Assembly: GCF_024622195.1 (NCBI RefSeq)
Contig: NZ_JANKBI010000003.1
Location: 310,001 to 374,000, forward strand
Direction: 5' to 3'
Length of the DNA stretch: 64,000 nt
From: Murimonas intestini
Lineage (GTDB): Bacteria > Bacillota > Clostridia > Lachnospirales > Lachnospiraceae
The position numbers and the translations under genes are program-made. The first letter of the stretch is position 1. Each line of letters begins with the position of its first letter. Positions 1 to 8,561 of this stretch are shown here, piece after piece. The notes below the pieces were generated by a model, which saw only the letters and a list, made by a program, of their open reading frames with translations, had not been told where the DNA came from and did no database searches.

Positions 1-662
1 TGCTGGAGAGATTCCTTTTCACACCGGATATGCAGTATGCACCTATAGGAAAGCTCTCAGGCGGTGAGAAACGCAGGCTTTATCTGCTGGGGACCTTAAG
101 CAGCGGAATCAATACGATCCTCCTTGATGAACCTGGGAATTCTCTGGACATCCCTACTCTGACGATCCTGGAAGATTACCTGAATTCTTTCCCGGGTATT
201 GTGATCACTGTCTCTCATGACCGTTATTTTCTGGATAATGTGGTGGACAGGATATTCGTTTTTGACGGTAATGGCCGCCTCAGGCAATATGAGGGAGGCT
301 ACACTGATTACCTGGAGGCAAGACAGAGAGAGGCTGCAGGGGAGGATGAAAGCCCGGTACAGAGGAAGAGTCCTGATGAAAAGAAGGGGCAAAATAAGGA
401 TTGGAAACAGAACAGGTCTGTTAAATTAAAATTCTCCTATAAAGAACAGAAAGAGTTTGAGACAATAGACGATGTGATTGCTGCTCTTGAACAGAAAATA
501 GAAGCACTTGACGCAGATATCATGGCAAACGCCACAAATTCCGGCAGGCTCAATGAACTGACACAGCAAAAGGAGGCGGCGGAAACCCAGCTGGAGGAAA
601 AAATGGAGCGCTGGATATATCTGAACGACCTGGCAGAAAAGATAGAAGCGCAGAAAAATTGA
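1..662 (+). CDS. ABC-F family ATPase (Uup/YdiF-like), C-terminal part
   Basis: The gene starts before the window; the frame is open from base 3. What remains is the second nucleotide-binding domain: the signature LSGGEKRR, then a Walker B with LLDEP, then the switch SHDRYFLDNVVDRI. The sequence continues into a charged linker and a C-terminal coiled coil rich in E, K and Q (about the last 70 residues), as in Uup-type ABC-F proteins. Such proteins have two ATPase domains and no membrane part, and act on the ribosome as translation factors or antibiotic-protection proteins. The C-terminal coiled coil favours a Uup-like housekeeping type, but the missing N-terminal half prevents a subfamily call. 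Confidence 0.85.
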   Translation, partial: LERFLFTPDMQYAPIGKLSGGEKRRLYLLGTLSSGINTILLDEPGNSLDIPTLTILEDYLNSFPGIVITVSHDRYFLDNVVDRIFVFDGNGRLRQYEGGYTDYLEARQREAAGEDESPVQRKSPDEKKGQNKDWKQNRSVKLKFSYKEQKEFETIDDVIAALEQKIEALDADIMANATNSGRLNELTQQKEAAETQLEEKMERWIYLNDLAEKIEAQKN

Positions 663-731
663 TGATGCGCCGGATGTCTGTTGCTTTTGCCCATTTCTTA
701 AAATAGTCTGGAAATTTAGCGCGATATGAAG

Positions 732-737
732 TATAAT
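732..737 (+). promoter_or_regulatory. possible -10 box before the GlgX-like gene
   Basis: TATAAT lies 47 bases before the ATG at 785. No good -35 box is seen 16-18 bases upstream (TGGAAA at 709-714), so this is only a candidate. Confidence 0.35.
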
Positions 738-784
738 AGTTTAAACTGACAAAAAATATTCTCCATGACAGACTGGCAGGATGA

Positions 785-2677
785 ATGAGGAAAGGGCAGG
801 GGAAAAACAAAGTGGAAGGAAAGAGCTTTAAGAGGATCAGCAAGGGGGACTACAGAGGACTGGGAGCGGTCAGAATGTCCGGGGGCATGAATTTTGCGCT
901 TGCGGCAGATACAGAAGAACCGGTCAGCCTGTTGATCTATAAAAAAGGTGAGAGGGATGTCTTTGAGGAGATACCCTTTCCGGACGAACCTGTGATTGGA
1001 AGCATATATGCTATGAAGCTGGAAGGTTTTGAACCCCAGCGGTATGAGTATAATTTTCGTATAGAAGGCTGTGTGCAGCAGGATCCTTATGCAAAGCGCA
1101 TTACAGGACGGCCTGCGTTTGGTGAGCCTGTCCCGGCAGAAGATCCACACTGTATAAGGTCAGGGTTTGTAACCCGGGAGTATGATTGGGAAGGTGACAG
1201 GGGGCCGGATATCCCTTATGAGGATGTGGTTGCATATAATCTCCATGTGAGAGGCTTTACAAAACACTCCAGCTCCGGAGTCCGCCATAAAGGGACATTT
1301 CTGGGTCTCCAGGAAAAAATACCTTACTTAAAAGAGCTTGGGGTAAATCAGATAAAACTGATGCCTGTATATGATTTTGCAGAGCGGATGGAGCTTTCAC
1401 CTCATACAAACATGAACTATAAGGAAAAAGAGGTCCAGACATTCAAGATAAATTACTGGGGATATGGCAGCGGCAATTATTTTGCTCTCAAGGAAGCATA
1501 CAGCTATGGGAAGGATGCTGTCCGGGAGTTTAAGGACATGATCAAGGCCTTTCACCTGAACGGACTTGAGATCATTATGGAATTCTCATTCCCGAAAAAC
1601 GTAAATCCCAGGCTTATATCCAGCTGCCTGGCTTACTGGGCAGTGGAATATCATATAGATGGTTTCCATCTGCTGTGTGATGAAACAGTAGCTTCTTTTG
1701 TTTCGAAGGATCCTATGCTGTCATCAACTAAGCTTCTGGGAATATATTTTCCGGACGAGGCCCGGGGACCATATGACAGGAAGAAGAGGTACCGCAATAC
1801 GGCAGAGTGCAATGACGGTTTTATGATCGATATGCGCTGCTTTTTAAAGGGTGATGAGGGTATGGTGAATGCCGCTACTTACAGGCTTAGAAGGAACCCG
1901 TCAGGGAGCGGCGTTATTAATTATATTACAAATCATGACGGCTTTACCCTGGCTGATCTTGTATCTTATAATGAAAAGCATAATGAGGAAAACAGAGAGC
2001 AGAATCTGGACGGGCCTGATAATAATTACAGCTGGAACTGCGGCATAGAGGGAAAGACGAAGCGCAAAAAGGTAGTGGAGCTGCGCATGCGTCAGGTGAG
2101 AAATGCCCTGGCATTACTGCTTCTCGCCCAGGGAGCTCCCATGCTCCTGGCAGGAGATGAGATGGGGAATACCCAGAACGGAAATAATAATGCATACTGT
2201 CAGGACAATGCAGTTTCCTGGCTGAACTGGAATATGCAGAAGACCAATCAGCCTCTCTTGGATTTTACTAAGGGTCTGATTGAATTCCGCAAAAAACACA
2301 GGATCCTTCATATGCCGTCCGAGCTGAAGGTCATGGATACCATGTCCTGCGGCTACCCTGATCTCTCTTATCATGGGGACAGGGCCTGGTATGGTGATTT
2401 TGATGACAGCTGCCGCCATATCGGTCTGATGTACTGCGGTGAATATGCAGGTGAAGACGAATTTATCTACATAGCCTTAAATATGCACTGGGAGGAAAAG
2501 CATTTTGCCCTGCCCAGCCTGAACGGGGATTATAAATGGTACAAAGCGCTGGATACGGCATATGGTATTTATGAAGAAGAAGAGGAACCTGTCCTTGAGG
2601 ATGAGCGCTATCTGAAAGCAGACGGTCGCAGCATAATCGTGCTTATTGGCAGACAGAAACCGAGGCGTAAGAAATGA
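785..2677 (+). CDS. GlgX-like GH13 protein lacking the catalytic residues (pseudoenzyme)
   Basis: 630 residues, close to bacterial GlgX/isoamylase length. An N-terminal beta domain (about 20-130) is followed by a GH13 barrel and a C-terminal beta domain. The match to GlgX is clear around residues 345-420 (NHDGFTLADLVSYNEKHNEE, then DGPDNNYSWNCG). The active-site motifs are altered: region I DVVYNH reads EFSFPK (266-271); region II GFRFD reads GFHLL, so the nucleophile Asp is Leu297; region III AEP reads GIY, so the acid/base Glu is Ile320. Only the region IV His-Asp (Asp385) remains. Debranching activity is therefore unlikely, and a glycan-binding or regulatory role is inferred. The start could instead be the GTG at 812, which has AGGGG before it. 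Its stop overlaps the next start by 4 bases. Confidence 0.8.
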   Translation: MRKGQGKNKVEGKSFKRISKGDYRGLGAVRMSGGMNFALAADTEEPVSLLIYKKGERDVFEEIPFPDEPVIGSIYAMKLEGFEPQRYEYNFRIEGCVQQDPYAKRITGRPAFGEPVPAEDPHCIRSGFVTREYDWEGDRGPDIPYEDVVAYNLHVRGFTKHSSSGVRHKGTFLGLQEKIPYLKELGVNQIKLMPVYDFAERMELSPHTNMNYKEKEVQTFKINYWGYGSGNYFALKEAYSYGKDAVREFKDMIKAFHLNGLEIIMEFSFPKNVNPRLISSCLAYWAVEYHIDGFHLLCDETVASFVSKDPMLSSTKLLGIYFPDEARGPYDRKKRYRNTAECNDGFMIDMRCFLKGDEGMVNAATYRLRRNPSGSGVINYITNHDGFTLADLVSYNEKHNEENREQNLDGPDNNYSWNCGIEGKTKRKKVVELRMRQVRNALALLLLAQGAPMLLAGDEMGNTQNGNNNAYCQDNAVSWLNWNMQKTNQPLLDFTKGLIEFRKKHRILHMPSELKVMDTMSCGYPDLSYHGDRAWYGDFDDSCRHIGLMYCGEYAGEDEFIYIALNMHWEEKHFALPSLNGDYKWYKALDTAYGIYEEEEEPVLEDERYLKADGRSIIVLIGRQKPRRKK

Positions 2678-3210
2678 AGGTAATTGAACATTTTAAAACT
2701 ATTACAGAGCATAAGCTGCTGGTGATGAGATATTGTTTCCGCGTTGGCCTGTACAGGCAGGGACTTCTGCATGATATGTCCAAATACATGCCCAGTGAGT
2801 TTCTGGTGGGTTGCAGGTATTATCAGGGAACAAGGAGCCCCAACAATGCTGAGAGGGAAGTGAAGGGATATTCCAGCGCCTGGCTGCACCACAAGGGGCG
2901 GAATAAGCATCACCTGGAATACTGGATTGATTATAATGACAAGGAGGAAGGAGCGCCTATGGCAGGCATGAAGATGCCAAGGCGTTATGTTGCTGAAATG
3001 CTCATGGACCGCATTGCAGCATCCAGGATCTATAACAGGGGACATTATAATGACAGTTATCCTCTGGCATATTTCGAGAAGGGCAAGCAGCATTATATGA
3101 TGCATCCGGAGACATTCCGGCAGCTGGAAGGCCTGCTCCGTATCCTGAATGATAAAGGAGAAGATGCACTTTTCTGGTATGTAAAGAACAGGTTTTTAAA
3201 AGAAGAGTGA
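2674..3210 (+). CDS. DUF5662 family protein
   Basis: 178 residues, soluble. The start overlaps the stop of the GlgX-like gene (ATGA), so the two are translationally coupled. The protein has a His/Asp-rich pattern: LLHDMSKYMPSEF near residue 32, HHKGRNKHHLEYW near residue 72, and a later RIAASRIYNRGHY. This spacing recalls a metal-binding all-helical HD-type fold. Members of this family are common in Lachnospiraceae and have no established function. The call rests on recognition of the HDMSKY and HHKGRNKHH motifs; the metal site is an inference. Confidence 0.75.
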   Translation: MKVIEHFKTITEHKLLVMRYCFRVGLYRQGLLHDMSKYMPSEFLVGCRYYQGTRSPNNAEREVKGYSSAWLHHKGRNKHHLEYWIDYNDKEEGAPMAGMKMPRRYVAEMLMDRIAASRIYNRGHYNDSYPLAYFEKGKQHYMMHPETFRQLEGLLRILNDKGEDALFWYVKNRFLKEE

Positions 3211-3214
3211 AAAG

Positions 3215-3246
3215 AGACAGGAGCTGCCCCAGGGAAGCTCCTGTCT
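3215..3246 (-). terminator. convergent terminator between DUF5662 gene and luxS
   Basis: An 11-bp perfect stem (AGACAGGAGCT/AGCTCCTGTCT) with a 10-base loop. Read on the minus strand it is followed by CTTTT, so it fits best as the luxS terminator; it may also stop the plus-strand operon. Confidence 0.65.
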
Positions 3247-3260
3247 GCGTAAACCCATAT

Positions 3261-3740
3261 TTATGAAGGGTAATTCAGCTGTCTCTCTGTAATGCCTGTG
3301 AGCACTTCTTCAAGATAACGTTTTGCGAGATATCTGGCCATGGGAAGATTCATATCCAGATAATTTCCGCAGTCCCTGGCAGAGGCCCCGGGAACCTCAT
3401 CCTCAAATCCACGGATAAAAGTGAAAAGCTCTGTCATAAGCGGAACAATATCCTTTGATTCATAATCGCCGGAGAGAAGAAGATAGAAACCTGTACGGCA
3501 GCCCATAGGTCCGAAGTAGATCGTTTTACTCCCGAAAACAGGGTGGTTCCTTAAAAAAGTAGCGGCCAAATGTTCAATGGTGTGGACTTCGGCAGTATTC
3601 ATGACAGGTTCCTCATTTGGGTTAGTCATGCGGATATCGAAGGTGGTTACAGTTGTATTCCCAACAGTGTCCTTCCGGGATACGTAGAGGCCAGGGACAA
3701 GCCTGATGTGGTCGATTGTAAAGCTGGTTATTTTTTCCAT
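3261..3740 (-). CDS. luxS: S-ribosylhomocysteine lyase LuxS
   Basis: 159 residues, the usual LuxS length. The metal ligands are visible as HTIEHL (His53, Glu56, His57) and the second-site Cys124 in ARDCGNY; the catalytic Cys81 is in MGCRTGF. The enzyme cleaves S-ribosylhomocysteine to homocysteine and DPD, the precursor of autoinducer-2, as part of the activated methyl cycle. It is cytosolic and binds Fe or Zn. The gene stands alone, divergent from trpS; AAGGAG precedes the ATG. No Pfs or methionine genes are next to it. Confidence 0.97.
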   Translation of the reverse strand: MEKITSFTIDHIRLVPGLYVSRKDTVGNTTVTTFDIRMTNPNEEPVMNTAEVHTIEHLAATFLRNHPVFGSKTIYFGPMGCRTGFYLLLSGDYESKDIVPLMTELFTFIRGFEDEVPGASARDCGNYLDMNLPMARYLAKRYLEEVLTGITERQLNYPS

Positions 3741-3820
3741 AGATCAGTCTCCTTAATAAATTTGTCACTCAGAATTCAATTTCTATTTTACCAGATATGG
3801 CCGTGCTTTACCACAGAAAC

Positions 3821-3849
3821 TTGACTTTAATGGGGTTCAGTGATAAACT
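3821..3849 (+). promoter_or_regulatory. sigma-A promoter of trpS
   Basis: TTGACT (3821-3826), 17-base spacer, TAAACT (3844-3849). The start point would fall near 3856, inside the palindrome listed next. Confidence 0.65.
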
Positions 3850-3882
3850 TTAGTTACTGTTCACGGAGTGAACAGTAACTAA
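3850..3882 (+). repeat. 14-bp perfect palindrome downstream of the trpS -10 box
   Basis: Arms TTAGTTACTGTTCA and TGAACAGTAACTAA with a 5-base centre CGGAG. It directly follows the -10 box, so its first arm spans the predicted transcription start. It could be an operator, a mobile palindromic repeat, or the terminator of something read through from luxS. It is not a T-box: there is no room for stem I or an antiterminator before the start codon at 3915. Only one copy was seen in the window. Confidence 0.6.
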
Positions 3883-3914
3883 CTTTACCCATACAAATAT
3901 GGAGGATATATGAC

Positions 3915-4919
3915 ATGATTAATGACAAAAAAGTATTATTTAGCGGAATGCAGGCTACCGGTAATCTGACTCTTGGAAACTATCTGGGAGCCCTGAAGAA
4001 CTGGGTAGCTTTAAGTGATGAATATGAATGTTTCTACAGTGTGGTTGATATGCACTCCATAACAGTCAGACAGGATCCGGCGGTTTTAAGAAAAAGAGCC
4101 AGGGCTCTTCTTACGCTCTATATAGCGGCAGGACTGGACCCGGAGAAGAACTGTATCTACTACCAGTCCCATGTGTCAGGCCATGCAGAACTGACATGGA
4201 TACTGAATTGTTTCACTTATATGGGAGAGCTGAACAGAATGACCCAGTTTAAGGATAAGTCAGCTAAACACGCTGACAATATCAATGCAGGTCTGTTCAC
4301 TTATCCTGTGCTGATGGCGGCAGATATCCTGCTTTTCCAGACAGACCTTGTGCCTGTAGGGATCGACCAGATGCAGCATCTGGAGATCACAAGGGATATC
4401 GCTATCCGCTTCAACAATATCTACGGGGATGTATTTACCATTCCTGAAGCTTATATTGGAAAGACAGGCGCGAAGATCATGAGTCTTCAGGACCCTGTGA
4501 AGAAAATGTCCAAATCAGATGAGAACCCAAATGCCAGCATCTATCTTATGGATGACCCTGATACAATTATGAGAAAGTGCAGGCGTGCGGTGACGGATTC
4601 AGAAGCGGTGATCGCTTACAGGGATGAGCAGCCGGGTGTCAAAAACCTGCTGGACATCTACAGTACCTGCCTGGGCATAGCACCTGCGGATGCAGTGAAA
4701 GAATTTGAGGGCAAAGGCTACGGTGATCTGAAGTCAGCTGTGGGCGAAGCTGTTGTCTCTGTGTTAAAGCCAATACAGGATGAGGTGGTGCGCCTTGAAA
4801 AGGATAAGGCATATATTGACGGCATAATTAAGAATAATGCAGAGAAGGCTAATTATTTCGCAACTAAGACACTTCGCAAGGTACAGAAAAAAGTAGGTTT
4901 CCCTGAACGCATCAGATAA
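3915..4919 (+). CDS. trpS: tryptophanyl-tRNA synthetase
   Basis: 334 residues, the normal bacterial length. Class I motifs: the HIGH-like segment GNLTLGNYLGAL near residue 16 and KMSKSDE near residue 196. The protein attaches Trp to tRNA-Trp in the cytosol. GGAGG lies 9 bases before the ATG; an earlier ATG at 3910 gives only ATG-ACA-TGA, a two-residue upstream frame overlapping the true start region. It is followed after 34 bases by the UPF0303 gene and may be co-transcribed with it. Confidence 0.97.
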   Translation: MINDKKVLFSGMQATGNLTLGNYLGALKNWVALSDEYECFYSVVDMHSITVRQDPAVLRKRARALLTLYIAAGLDPEKNCIYYQSHVSGHAELTWILNCFTYMGELNRMTQFKDKSAKHADNINAGLFTYPVLMAADILLFQTDLVPVGIDQMQHLEITRDIAIRFNNIYGDVFTIPEAYIGKTGAKIMSLQDPVKKMSKSDENPNASIYLMDDPDTIMRKCRRAVTDSEAVIAYRDEQPGVKNLLDIYSTCLGIAPADAVKEFEGKGYGDLKSAVGEAVVSVLKPIQDEVVRLEKDKAYIDGIIKNNAEKANYFATKTLRKVQKKVGFPERIR

Positions 4920-4953
4920 GATGTGTCATGTTAAAATATAAGGAGGTATTTTT

Positions 4954-5454
4954 ATGAGTTGGGATGAGATTATCACAATGCTGGAAATGCAGGAAGAAAT
5001 ACTGCAGTTTTCACATTTCACTAATGAGGATGCCTGGGAGCTGGGCTGTGAAATCGTATCGGAGGCCAGAAGAAGGAAACTTTCTGTGGCAGTGAAGATA
5101 AGGCTCAATAATGGATATGAGGTCTTCAAGTATGCAGGAGACGGCACGACTCTTCACAATGAGAACTGGCTGAACCGGAAGTATAATTCAGTGAAGACGC
5201 TTGAGCACAGCAGCCTCCATACTTATATGCTCCTCCAGAAGACAGAGGAGAAGCTGTCAGACTGGACGCTTGATGAAAAAGAGTATGCTGCCTGCGGCGG
5301 AGGTTTCCCGGTACGCGTGGAGGAGGTCGGCGTTATTGGAGCTATATTAGTGTCGGGCCTTGACCATATTGCTGACCATGATCTGATAGTCAAATGCCTG
5401 AGCCGTTATCTGCATATTGATGAAGTGCCCAGGATCAGAGGAGATATACTCTGA
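4954..5454 (+). CDS. HbpS/GlcG-like heme-degrading domain protein (UPF0303)
   Basis: 166 residues, soluble, no signal peptide. The central and C-terminal part (AAGCGGFPVR-type motif seen here as AACGGGFPVRV, then GVIGAILVSGL, then ADHDLIV) matches the UPF0303/HbpS-GlcG fold. Some relatives bind heme or cobalamin; for this branch the role is not established. AAGGAGG precedes the ATG. The protein has an ordinary length for the family and sits alone after trpS, closed by a strong terminator. Confidence 0.8.
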   Translation: MSWDEIITMLEMQEEILQFSHFTNEDAWELGCEIVSEARRRKLSVAVKIRLNNGYEVFKYAGDGTTLHNENWLNRKYNSVKTLEHSSLHTYMLLQKTEEKLSDWTLDEKEYAACGGGFPVRVEEVGVIGAILVSGLDHIADHDLIVKCLSRYLHIDEVPRIRGDIL

Positions 5455-5506
5455 TGAGCTTAAAATGATACGGATATGCGACAGAAGTAAGAAAGACAAA
5501 AGATGA

Positions 5507-5538
5507 GGGATGCGCCGGAGATGGCGCATCCCTTTTTT
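5507..5538 (+). terminator. intrinsic terminator after the UPF0303 gene
   Basis: 10-bp perfect stem GGGATGCGCC/GGCGCATCCC, 6-base loop, then TTTTTT. Confidence 0.9.
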
Positions 5539-5593
5539 GGGAAGGCGGAAGATTCGTGGAAACGGTATTTTCCCAGGGCCGTGGATAATAATG

Positions 5594-7474
5594 CTAAAAT
5601 ATCTGTGCAGACGGATCAGGAAAGAAAAAGTCTGCAGCCTGATTTAATATAAAGTTCCATCCTATGTCTCCGGCTTCATATTTAGCCAGAGGGATATTGT
5701 CAGTCACAAGGCCGTCTGCCCGACTGCGGAGTATCTTTTGGATGCTACGTTCAGAATTTGCAGTCCATGCATATACCTGTTTATTCTGGTAATGTGCCTG
5801 CCCAACAAGGCCGGCGGATAAAGATGTGGTCTCTATGCTGTAGGCATCCAGATAATCCAGGTCATACTGCCGGGAGAGCAGGAGGACAGAAATATATACA
5901 GTCTTTATTTCGGGCCTGAGCTCTTTTGCCTCCTTGAGCAGATCCAGACTCATGGAAGCGATCATGCACTGGTCCTGCATCCCTGCCTCGCAGATCTCAT
6001 CAAGTGTCTGCCTGACAAGCTCTTTTTCATGTCCGGTAGATTTCAGTTCTATCATCAGTTGGATGTTGTCTTTGGCTGCAGTCAGCATTTCTTTCAGGGT
6101 GGGGACCCTCTCTTTTGAGTACTCGTAAGAGTATCCGGACCCTGCATCCAGCTCCCTGACAGTCTCGTAGTCAGCATCCCACACATTAAGGTCGGTGCCT
6201 GTGGTGCGCTTGAAATTAGTATCATGCATCACGATAAGAGTGCCGTCTTTTAACTGCTGGACATCGATCTCAGCCATATCTGCCCCGTCCTTTATGGACT
6301 GATTGAGTGCAGCCACGGTATTTTCGGGAGCAAATGTGGCTCCGGCCCTGTGGGCTACAAATATAGTATGGCTGGGCTTAGGGTACCATGTCTGTGCGGC
6401 GATTTCTGTCTCACTGAATATAAGAAGAGCTATTACAGTAATTAAAGTAAAAAATAACCTGATTCCAAAGTGTCTGAAAGACCACTGTGATTTAACGCAG
6501 GCGGGTCTTATGTCATTTCTGTACTGATGATAAAAAACAACCATTACAGTGCACAAAAAGACTGACAGAAACACGCCGGCAGCTATCTGCCACACACTCT
6601 CCCATTTCAGAAAATAAAACTGGAATACACTCCTCCAGTCAGACGGAGGATGGAACAGTCTCACGGAGCCGGCCAGGATCCCCGCAGCCAGGAACGCAGC
6701 TGCAGCCATGAATAATTGGAAGAGGACTACATATGCCGCAAAACGCACCAAAATCTTTAGCTTTTTCCCACGAAGAAGAGAAAGGCTTTCTTTAAAGGAC
6801 TGCAGGAAAGTATTTTTATTCAGGATGAGCGAAGGGAATCCCAGCAGATAAAAGAATAAAATAACATGCAGGATCACGATCACAAAAACAAAAACCCACA
6901 GCAGTATAGGATCTCCTATCATAAATTCCAGGATAAATTCAGGAATCTGGAACATACGGAGATAACCACTCGTCAAGGCAAATACGGAGAGCATCATCAG
7001 CGGCAAAAGAAGAAAGACAGGGAGCCGTCTGAGAGAGAAAAAGGAGAGAGCTTTACGGACAGTTTCTTTCCAGAGCCCCCAGACGGAGACCGTAGTGCGC
7101 TGCCAGCCTTTGTTACTGTAAAGGATGAGAGCTATTATTTCAAAATAAATATAAAACCCTGCCAGAAGCAAGACTGCCAAAAGGAGCAGGATAGCGGCAG
7201 GATGCCTAAATACTGCCCATATATTTTCCTGGCCCAGATATGTCTCGCCGGCAAGAGAAGGAAGCAGGCTCACAAGAAATCTGACAAACGGGAAAAGAAA
7301 AACAAAACCAAACCATCTGTAGATCATTTCAAAGCACAATAAGGTGCTCCAGTTGCGTAAAACAATTCCAAATACGTTTCTAATTCCGTGGCGCATATTA
7401 TTTACTGCGGAAAATCCGCACTCCTTTCCAGATTTCTGATACTGCAGACTAGAGCCTGTCATTTCATGATCCAT
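5594..7474 (-). CDS. membrane glycerophosphodiester phosphodiesterase
   Basis: 626 residues. The N-terminal 355 residues hold about eight hydrophobic segments (GPDPase membrane domain). The C-terminal GDPD domain begins at VAHRAGATFAPENTVAAL and carries the catalytic His pair (AHR and MHDTNFKRTTG) and the metal-binding EID and IELKS. It hydrolyses glycerophosphodiesters, probably from lipids or teichoic acids, at the membrane. The start at 7474 overlaps the upstream rluA-family gene by 16 bases but has a weak ribosome site. An alternative ATG at 7396 has AAGGAG 24 bases away, separated by a 6-bp hairpin (7406-7420) that would reduce the distance to 9. Confidence 0.9.
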   Translation of the reverse strand: MDHEMTGSSLQYQKSGKECGFSAVNNMRHGIRNVFGIVLRNWSTLLCFEMIYRWFGFVFLFPFVRFLVSLLPSLAGETYLGQENIWAVFRHPAAILLLLAVLLLAGFYIYFEIIALILYSNKGWQRTTVSVWGLWKETVRKALSFFSLRRLPVFLLLPLMMLSVFALTSGYLRMFQIPEFILEFMIGDPILLWVFVFVIVILHVILFFYLLGFPSLILNKNTFLQSFKESLSLLRGKKLKILVRFAAYVVLFQLFMAAAAFLAAGILAGSVRLFHPPSDWRSVFQFYFLKWESVWQIAAGVFLSVFLCTVMVVFYHQYRNDIRPACVKSQWSFRHFGIRLFFTLITVIALLIFSETEIAAQTWYPKPSHTIFVAHRAGATFAPENTVAALNQSIKDGADMAEIDVQQLKDGTLIVMHDTNFKRTTGTDLNVWDADYETVRELDAGSGYSYEYSKERVPTLKEMLTAAKDNIQLMIELKSTGHEKELVRQTLDEICEAGMQDQCMIASMSLDLLKEAKELRPEIKTVYISVLLLSRQYDLDYLDAYSIETTSLSAGLVGQAHYQNKQVYAWTANSERSIQKILRSRADGLVTDNIPLAKYEAGDIGWNFILNQAADFFFPDPSAQIF

Positions 7475-8337
7475 TCCATATCATCCGGCAGGGGCGCTGT
7501 AAAATCCATTTTAATGCCTGTAACCGGGTGGTCAAAGGAAAGTCTGGCACTGTGCAGCGCCTGCCGCTTCATAATGCGGTAATCGGGGTTATACAGATAG
7601 TCACCCAGCAGGGGATATCCCAGGTATTTCATGTGGACACGGATCTGGTGGGTCCTGCCTGTTTCAAGGCGCAGGCGCACGAGAGAACAGCCATCCCTGC
7701 GTGAAAGGCACTTATAATGTGTCACAGCCCTCTCTCCCCTTTCAAAATCCACACAGCGTGTTATAGCGGAACCAGCTTCCCGTGCAATAGGCGCGTCTAT
7801 GATGCCGCAGTGAGGGACAGATCCGGCGGCGACTGCCAGGTATTCCCGGCAGATGTTTCTGCTGGCCACCATGGAGGAGAGAAGAGCAGCGCTTAGTGCG
7901 TGACGGGCTATGATCAGCAGACCGCTGGTATCCCTGTCCAGGCGGTTGATGCATCTGTACACGAAGTTTTCCTTTTTCTGGGCAAAATGCCAGGCCAGCC
8001 CGTTGGCCAGGGTATTGCCGTAATTATTGACTGATGGATGGACAGGCGTATTGCTGGGTTTGTTTATGATCATCAGGTCTTCATCCTCATAGACGATTTC
8101 AAACGGGACAGGAGCCGGCAGTATGTTTTCAGAGCAGGCATCTTCTGTGAGGGTTATGACCAGCCTGTCGCCCGGAACAAGAGCGGCGGAGGAATAAGCC
8201 CAGTCTCCATTATGGACAATTCCCCTCTCTGTCCTTTTAAGGTGTGTCATTATATGATGCGAGTACCCTTTTTGACGCAGAAATTCTTCAATGGAAGAGT
8301 AGTTCATATCAATATTATAGGTAAAAATCCGTGTCAT
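7459..8337 (-). CDS. RluA/RluD family RNA pseudouridine synthase
   Basis: 292 residues from the ATG at 8337, which has AAAGG 7 bases before it; the longer frame to 8406 has no good ribosome site. An N-terminal S4-like segment (about 10-60) precedes the synthase domain. The catalytic Asp is in NRLDRDTSGL, followed by REYLAVAAG and the GRTHQIRVHM motif. The enzyme isomerises uridine in 23S rRNA or tRNA. RluA, RluC and RluD types cannot be separated by eye. Its stop lies inside the start region of the glycerophosphodiesterase gene. Confidence 0.92.
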   Translation of the reverse strand: MTRIFTYNIDMNYSSIEEFLRQKGYSHHIMTHLKRTERGIVHNGDWAYSSAALVPGDRLVITLTEDACSENILPAPVPFEIVYEDEDLMIINKPSNTPVHPSVNNYGNTLANGLAWHFAQKKENFVYRCINRLDRDTSGLLIIARHALSAALLSSMVASRNICREYLAVAAGSVPHCGIIDAPIAREAGSAITRCVDFERGERAVTHYKCLSRRDGCSLVRLRLETGRTHQIRVHMKYLGYPLLGDYLYNPDYRIMKRQALHSARLSFDHPVTGIKMDFTAPLPDDMEWIMK

Positions 8338-8499
8338 ATGTATCCTTTCGGTGTAACTAAACTCGTTCAGTATTATAAAAATCTTAGACAGTAAATAGCA
8401 TATCATTTTTTTAAAGAAAAGGAAAGCAATTTAAATATATACGCTGGAACATTAATGCTTTAAATAGATGATAAAATTTGTTAAAAAATTATCTACCAC

Positions 8500-8528
8500 T
8501 TCTCAGAATGTGCCTTATCATGTAAAAT
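8500..8528 (+). promoter_or_regulatory. possible promoter of the SNF transporter gene
   Basis: TTCTCA (8500-8505), 17-base spacer, TAAAAT (8523-8528), 34 bases before the ATG. The -35 is poor. The 224-base region between the divergent genes is otherwise AT-rich and shows nothing else clear. Confidence 0.4.
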
Positions 8529-8561
8529 GAAAGGGAAACTACAAAGGAGAGGTAAAGAGAA

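Noticed and set aside
3850..3914. T-box leader of trpS
   Set aside because: No stem I, no conserved T-box sequence and too little space before the start codon.
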